This document shows, piece by piece, positions 7,589-10,310 of a stretch of DNA of 10,310 nt. The DNA lies in the NCBI GenBank assembly GCA_029861655.1, contig JAOTZA010000102.1, positions 1-10,310 on the forward strand. The letters are read 5' to 3'. Every line of letters starts with the position of its first letter. Positions within the stretch are counted from its first letter, which is position 1. The position numbers and the translations under genes are program-made. The notes below the pieces were generated by a model that made no database searches, had not been told where the DNA came from, and saw only the letters and a program-made list of their open reading frames with translations. The DNA is from Acidobacteriota bacterium (lineage in GTDB: Bacteria; Acidobacteriota; Thermoanaerobaculia; Multivoradales; JAHEKO01).

Positions 7589-8494
7589 ATGAAGGTCCTG
7601 ATCTCCGGAGTCAGCGGGTTTCTGGGAGTCGCACTGGCACAGAGACTCGCTGCCGACGGTTGCGCCGTCTTTGGCACCCATATTGGTGACGAGCCGTCGA
7701 TACCCGGTGTGTCTTCGGTCGACGCCGATCTGCTGGATCCGGCGGCGCTGGCTCGAGCCGTCGACTGGGCGCGGCCGGATGTCGTGATCCATCTTGCAGG
7801 ATTGAGCCACGTCGGCGACTCCCGAGGTCGGGAAGAAGAGTACTGGCGGGTCAACGTCACCGGCACCGAGAACATGTTGCGGGCGGCCACCGGCCGCCGA
7901 GTGCTCTTTGCGTCCAGCGCGCAGGTCTATGGCCCGGTGCCCCCGGAGAGCCAGCCGATCCGCGAACAACGACGGCCACAGCCGCAGAACCCGTATGCGG
8001 AGACAAAGGCCGCGGCCGAGCGGCTCGTGCTGACAACTCAGGGAACCGTCGTGAGGTTGTTCAACGTCGTTGGACGGGGGCAGGCGCGGAGCTTTGCCCT
8101 GCCTTCGTTTGCGCACCAGCTGGCCTCGCTACGGCACTGCAAGGATGCCGTGATCGAGGTGGGGGATCTGTCGCCGCGCCGCGATTTTCTCCCGCTCGAG
8201 GATGCGATCGACGGCTACGCATGCCTGATGGAGCACGGCGAACCCGCGACGGTGTACAACCTGGGTAGCGGAGTGGCGGTTTCGGTCGCAGAGGCGCTGG
8301 AGCTCCTGATGGATGTTTCGGGAGTACGACCCTCGATCGAAGTCGACGAGACTCGCTTGCGCAAAGCGGAAGTTCCTCTGCTGTGTGCCGATATCAGCAG
8401 ACTCCGGAGCTTGGGCTGGGAACCACGGACACCGCTGCGTGAGGCCCTCCAAGATCTGTGGGCGAGCGTTGCCGAAGCCGATCCAATCTCTTGA
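7589..8494 (+). CDS. NAD(P)-dependent epimerase/dehydratase, similar to GDP-4-keto-6-deoxymannose reductases
   Basis: This 301-residue protein belongs to the extended short-chain dehydrogenase family. The nucleotide-binding motif GVSGFLG is at 7-13, VIHLAGLSHV (66-75) follows, the active-site serine lies in FASSAQVYG (107-115), and the catalytic YxxxK is Y136/K140 in NPYAETKAAAE. The C-terminal half carries SPRRDFLPLEDAIDGY (195-210), YNLGSG (223-228) and a closing RLRSLGWEPRTPL (271-283). These resemble RMD-type reductases, which make GDP-rhamnose, and other sugar-nucleotide epimerases. Substrate cannot be fixed from sequence alone; GDP-4-keto-6-deoxymannose is the best guess, and dTDP- or UDP-sugars are possible. 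It starts 7 bases after the lptD stop and its TGA shares one base with the next ATG, so co-transcription is likely. Placement beside lptD suggests a sugar destined for LPS or another surface glycan, which is an inference. Confidence 0.85.
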   Translation: MKVLISGVSGFLGVALAQRLAADGCAVFGTHIGDEPSIPGVSSVDADLLDPAALARAVDWARPDVVIHLAGLSHVGDSRGREEEYWRVNVTGTENMLRAATGRRVLFASSAQVYGPVPPESQPIREQRRPQPQNPYAETKAAAERLVLTTQGTVVRLFNVVGRGQARSFALPSFAHQLASLRHCKDAVIEVGDLSPRRDFLPLEDAIDGYACLMEHGEPATVYNLGSGVAVSVAEALELLMDVSGVRPSIEVDETRLRKAEVPLLCADISRLRSLGWEPRTPLREALQDLWASVAEADPIS

Positions 8495-9213
8495 TGGAAC
8501 ACGATCATTCTCCTGAGGCGATTCGTTCGCGGTTGGCCGGCGGACCCGAAGCCAGCTATCTTCGCGACTGGATCTACGGGGGAATCGACGGTGCCGTGAC
8601 CACCTTTGCGGTGGTTTCCGGGGTGGTTGGAGCAGGGCTTTCGTCGAAGATCATCGTCATTTTGGGTCTGGCCAATCTACTGGCCGATGGGTTCTCCATG
8701 GCCGCTGGGAACTACTCCGGTACGCGAGCTGAAGGCGATTGGCTCGAGCACCTGAGGCGGGTCGAGCACCGCCATATCGAGCTCGAACCCGAGGGTGAGC
8801 GAGAGGAAGTGCGGCAGATCTTTGCCGGCAAGGGCTTTGAGGGAGAGACCCTGCAGACCATCGTCGAAGTAATCAGTGCCGACCGTGAGCGGTGGGTTCG
8901 TACGATGCTGACTGAAGAATACGGGTTGCCGCTCGAAATTCGTTCACCGGTGTTGGCCGCGCTGAGTACCTTTTCGGCGTTTCTCGTTTGCGGCGCCGTG
9001 CCTTTGTTGTCCTACATCTTCCCTTGGCCGCAGAGCTTTCCGACGGCCGTCGTTTTGACCTGCTGCGTCTTCTTTCTGATCGGGTGTGCACGCAGCCGCT
9101 GGTCGACGGACCCGTGGTGGAAGACTGGGTTGGAAACCCTCGGCGTCGGCGGTGTCGCCGCGGCGATCGCCTATCTGGTCGGATTCCTGCTCAGAAATCT
9201 CGCGGCTGCCTGA
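8494..9213 (+). CDS. VIT1/CCC1 family iron/manganese transporter
   Basis: This 239-residue membrane protein is of the vacuolar iron transporter family, whose characterised eukaryotic members move Fe2+ or Mn2+ out of the cytosol. The first helix has the family signature YGGIDGAVTTFAVVSGVVGAG (28-48), followed by IIVILGLANLLADGFSMAAGNY (53-74). Between the second and third helices is an acidic, probably metal-binding cytoplasmic segment (about 82-147) rich in Glu and His, with REEVRQIFAGKGFEG (103-117). Three more helices lie at about 152-175, 182-199 and 212-234, giving the usual five. The start at 8494 is chosen because MEHDHSPEAIRSRL begins right at the upstream stop (TGATG); an in-frame ATG 12 codons earlier lies inside the preceding gene. 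In the plasma membrane it would act as an exporter guarding against excess metal. No Fur-type box is obvious upstream, where the sequence is coding. Confidence 0.92.
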   Translation: MEHDHSPEAIRSRLAGGPEASYLRDWIYGGIDGAVTTFAVVSGVVGAGLSSKIIVILGLANLLADGFSMAAGNYSGTRAEGDWLEHLRRVEHRHIELEPEGEREEVRQIFAGKGFEGETLQTIVEVISADRERWVRTMLTEEYGLPLEIRSPVLAALSTFSAFLVCGAVPLLSYIFPWPQSFPTAVVLTCCVFFLIGCARSRWSTDPWWKTGLETLGVGGVAAAIAYLVGFLLRNLAAA

Positions 9214-9263
9214 GACGAGCCCACCCCGTTATTTAGTGCCGGGCCCGGGTTTTCCCCCGCTGT

Positions 9264-10310
9264 TCAGCTCTTCCGCCCGACGACTTCGCCGAGAATGTCG
9301 ATGGAGCGGTCGAGTTGCTCGTCCGAGAGATAGGGGGCCGGTCCCAGACGTAGGCTACGGTCCCGGCTGTCCGAAAACACCCCCCTCTTCTCGAGCTCGC
9401 TCCAAATTTCGGCGGCATCGACCGACTCGAGGCATAGGAAACCACCGAGGTTCTCGATCCCGACCGAGCGGTCCCTCTGGAGGACGCGCGGGTCGAGATC
9501 CAAGTCGTCGAACCGATTGGCGAGCCTAGAGAGCTGGTGTTGATTGATCCTCCGAAGAAGCGGGGGCGTGAGCTGCTGTTCGTTGAAGAACTCGAAGACT
9601 TCGGCACCACGATAGTGACTGGTCGGGTCGTAGGTCGCTCCAGCGAACCGGTCGTCACCCGAGTCGTAGCCGACAGGACCATCTCGTTGGGCCAGGGAGA
9701 GTTCCCCGAAGTTGGCAAACCAGCCGGTCGCCACCGGGCGCATGTCACAGTCGTTGGGGAAACGCAGGAAAGCGTTGCCTTCCCCGAGTTGGCAGTACTT
9801 GTAACCGGCGCTGACGACAAAGGAGTCTTCCAGACCGCGCTCGCGAAGCGAGAACGGGACGATGTTGAGCTGGTGGTACGTGTCGAGCACGAGGATCGCG
9901 CCGTGTTTCCGGCACGCCTCGGCTGCCGTGCTCAGATCGCCGGCGATGTGGCCGCTGGAGAAGAAAACCGTCGAGACCAAGACGGCGGCGGTCGAGTCGG
10001 TGATTGCCGCCGCCAGTCTCTCTCCGACGTTTTCCGCCGGGTGCGCAGCGACCCGGGTCACCTCGATTCCCTCTTCCTCTAGTCGGCGCAGCTGCCGTTC
10101 GAGCGCATGGAACTCGCGGTCGGTGGTGACGAGATGTCGCCGTGAACGCCGACCGGCCCGGTCCCAGAGAGGCAGAGACGAAATCAATTTGACGAGGAGG
10201 TCGTGGGTGGCGGCGGCCAGCGAATAGCGGCCTGTTGGGTCGTCAAGGAGTCGGCGGTAGCCGGCTCGCACACGGTCGGCTGCGGCGTAGGCATATTGCC
10301 ATTTATCGTC
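9264..10310 (-). CDS. Kynureninase-like aminotransferase class V PLP enzyme (N-terminus outside window)
   Basis: The frame is open to the right edge (first visible codons DDKWQYAYAAADR), leaving 348 residues, so part of the N-terminus is missing. Kynureninases are about 415 residues. The fold-type I PLP signature is clear: LVLDTYHQLNIVPF (140-153) with the D143/H146 pair that contacts the cofactor, and GYKYCQLGEGNAFL (169-182) with K171 as the likely Schiff-base lysine. GWFANFG (196-202), a threonine in FAGATYDPTSHY (222-233), and a final RLGPAPY containing the carboxylate-binding arginine also fit. The pattern matches kynureninase, which cleaves kynurenine to anthranilate and alanine, better than the cysteine desulfurases. 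Several signature positions differ, so another substrate is possible. No tryptophan-degradation genes are visible. Its TGA at 9266-9264 faces the transporter stop across 50 bp. Confidence 0.75.
   Translation of the reverse strand, partial: DDKWQYAYAAADRVRAGYRRLLDDPTGRYSLAAATHDLLVKLISSLPLWDRAGRRSRRHLVTTDREFHALERQLRRLEEEGIEVTRVAAHPAENVGERLAAAITDSTAAVLVSTVFFSSGHIAGDLSTAAEACRKHGAILVLDTYHQLNIVPFSLRERGLEDSFVVSAGYKYCQLGEGNAFLRFPNDCDMRPVATGWFANFGELSLAQRDGPVGYDSGDDRFAGATYDPTSHYRGAEVFEFFNEQQLTPPLLRRINQHQLSRLANRFDDLDLDPRVLQRDRSVGIENLGGFLCLESVDAAEIWSELEKRGVFSDSRDRSLRLGPAPYLSDEQLDRSIDILGEVVGRKS

Noticed and set aside
9214..9263. Possible terminator between the transporter and the PLP enzyme (GCCGGGCCCGGGTTTT)
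   Set aside because: The GC-rich palindrome has no room for a loop and only four Ts follow, so it does not make a convincing intrinsic terminator for either strand.

Overview
The window is GC-rich chromosomal DNA with dense, short-spaced coding. It comes from a Gram-negative (diderm) bacterium: it carries a recognisable LptD, a TonB-type periplasmic domain and a CsgG-type C-terminus. A kinase-like domain fused through one membrane helix to a TonB C-terminal domain is a combination I associate with Acidobacteriota and similar deep diderm lineages. The phylum is an inference; no rRNA or tRNA is present to settle it.

Layout. Positions 1-285 (+) hold the 3' end of a CsgG-type secretion or lipoprotein gene. 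Facing it is a minus-strand run transcribed leftward from about 3933: ruvX (3933-3517), mltG (3520-2459, ATGA overlap with ruvX) and, 98 bp further on, a 685-codon gene (2360-303) for a kinase-fold protein fused to a TonB C-terminal domain. A 101-bp divergent spacer (3934-4034) separates this run from a plus-strand series: acetyl-CoA acetyltransferase (4035-5213), lptD (5218-7581), an extended short-chain dehydrogenase resembling nucleotide-sugar reductases (7589-8494) and a VIT1/CCC1-type membrane transporter (8494-9213). Gaps there are 4 bp, 7 bp and a 1-base stop/start overlap, so this is probably one operon. A kynureninase-like PLP enzyme (9264-10310, minus strand) faces it and runs off the right edge.

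Functional reading. Most genes belong to ordinary families. A cell-envelope theme recurs: MltG (peptidoglycan chain termination), LptD (LPS insertion), the sugar-nucleotide-type reductase, the CsgG-type protein and the TonB-domain protein. The thiolase, VIT-type transporter and PLP enzyme do not obviously share a pathway with these.

The most unusual item is the kinase-TonB fusion. Its cytoplasmic kinase fold has lost the ATP-binding lysine, the catalytic aspartate and the metal-binding DFG aspartate, so it looks like a pseudokinase that may pass a cytoplasmic signal or binding event to a periplasmic TonB-like domain. I saw no CRISPR array, insertion sequence, phage gene, RNA gene or convincing intrinsic terminator.
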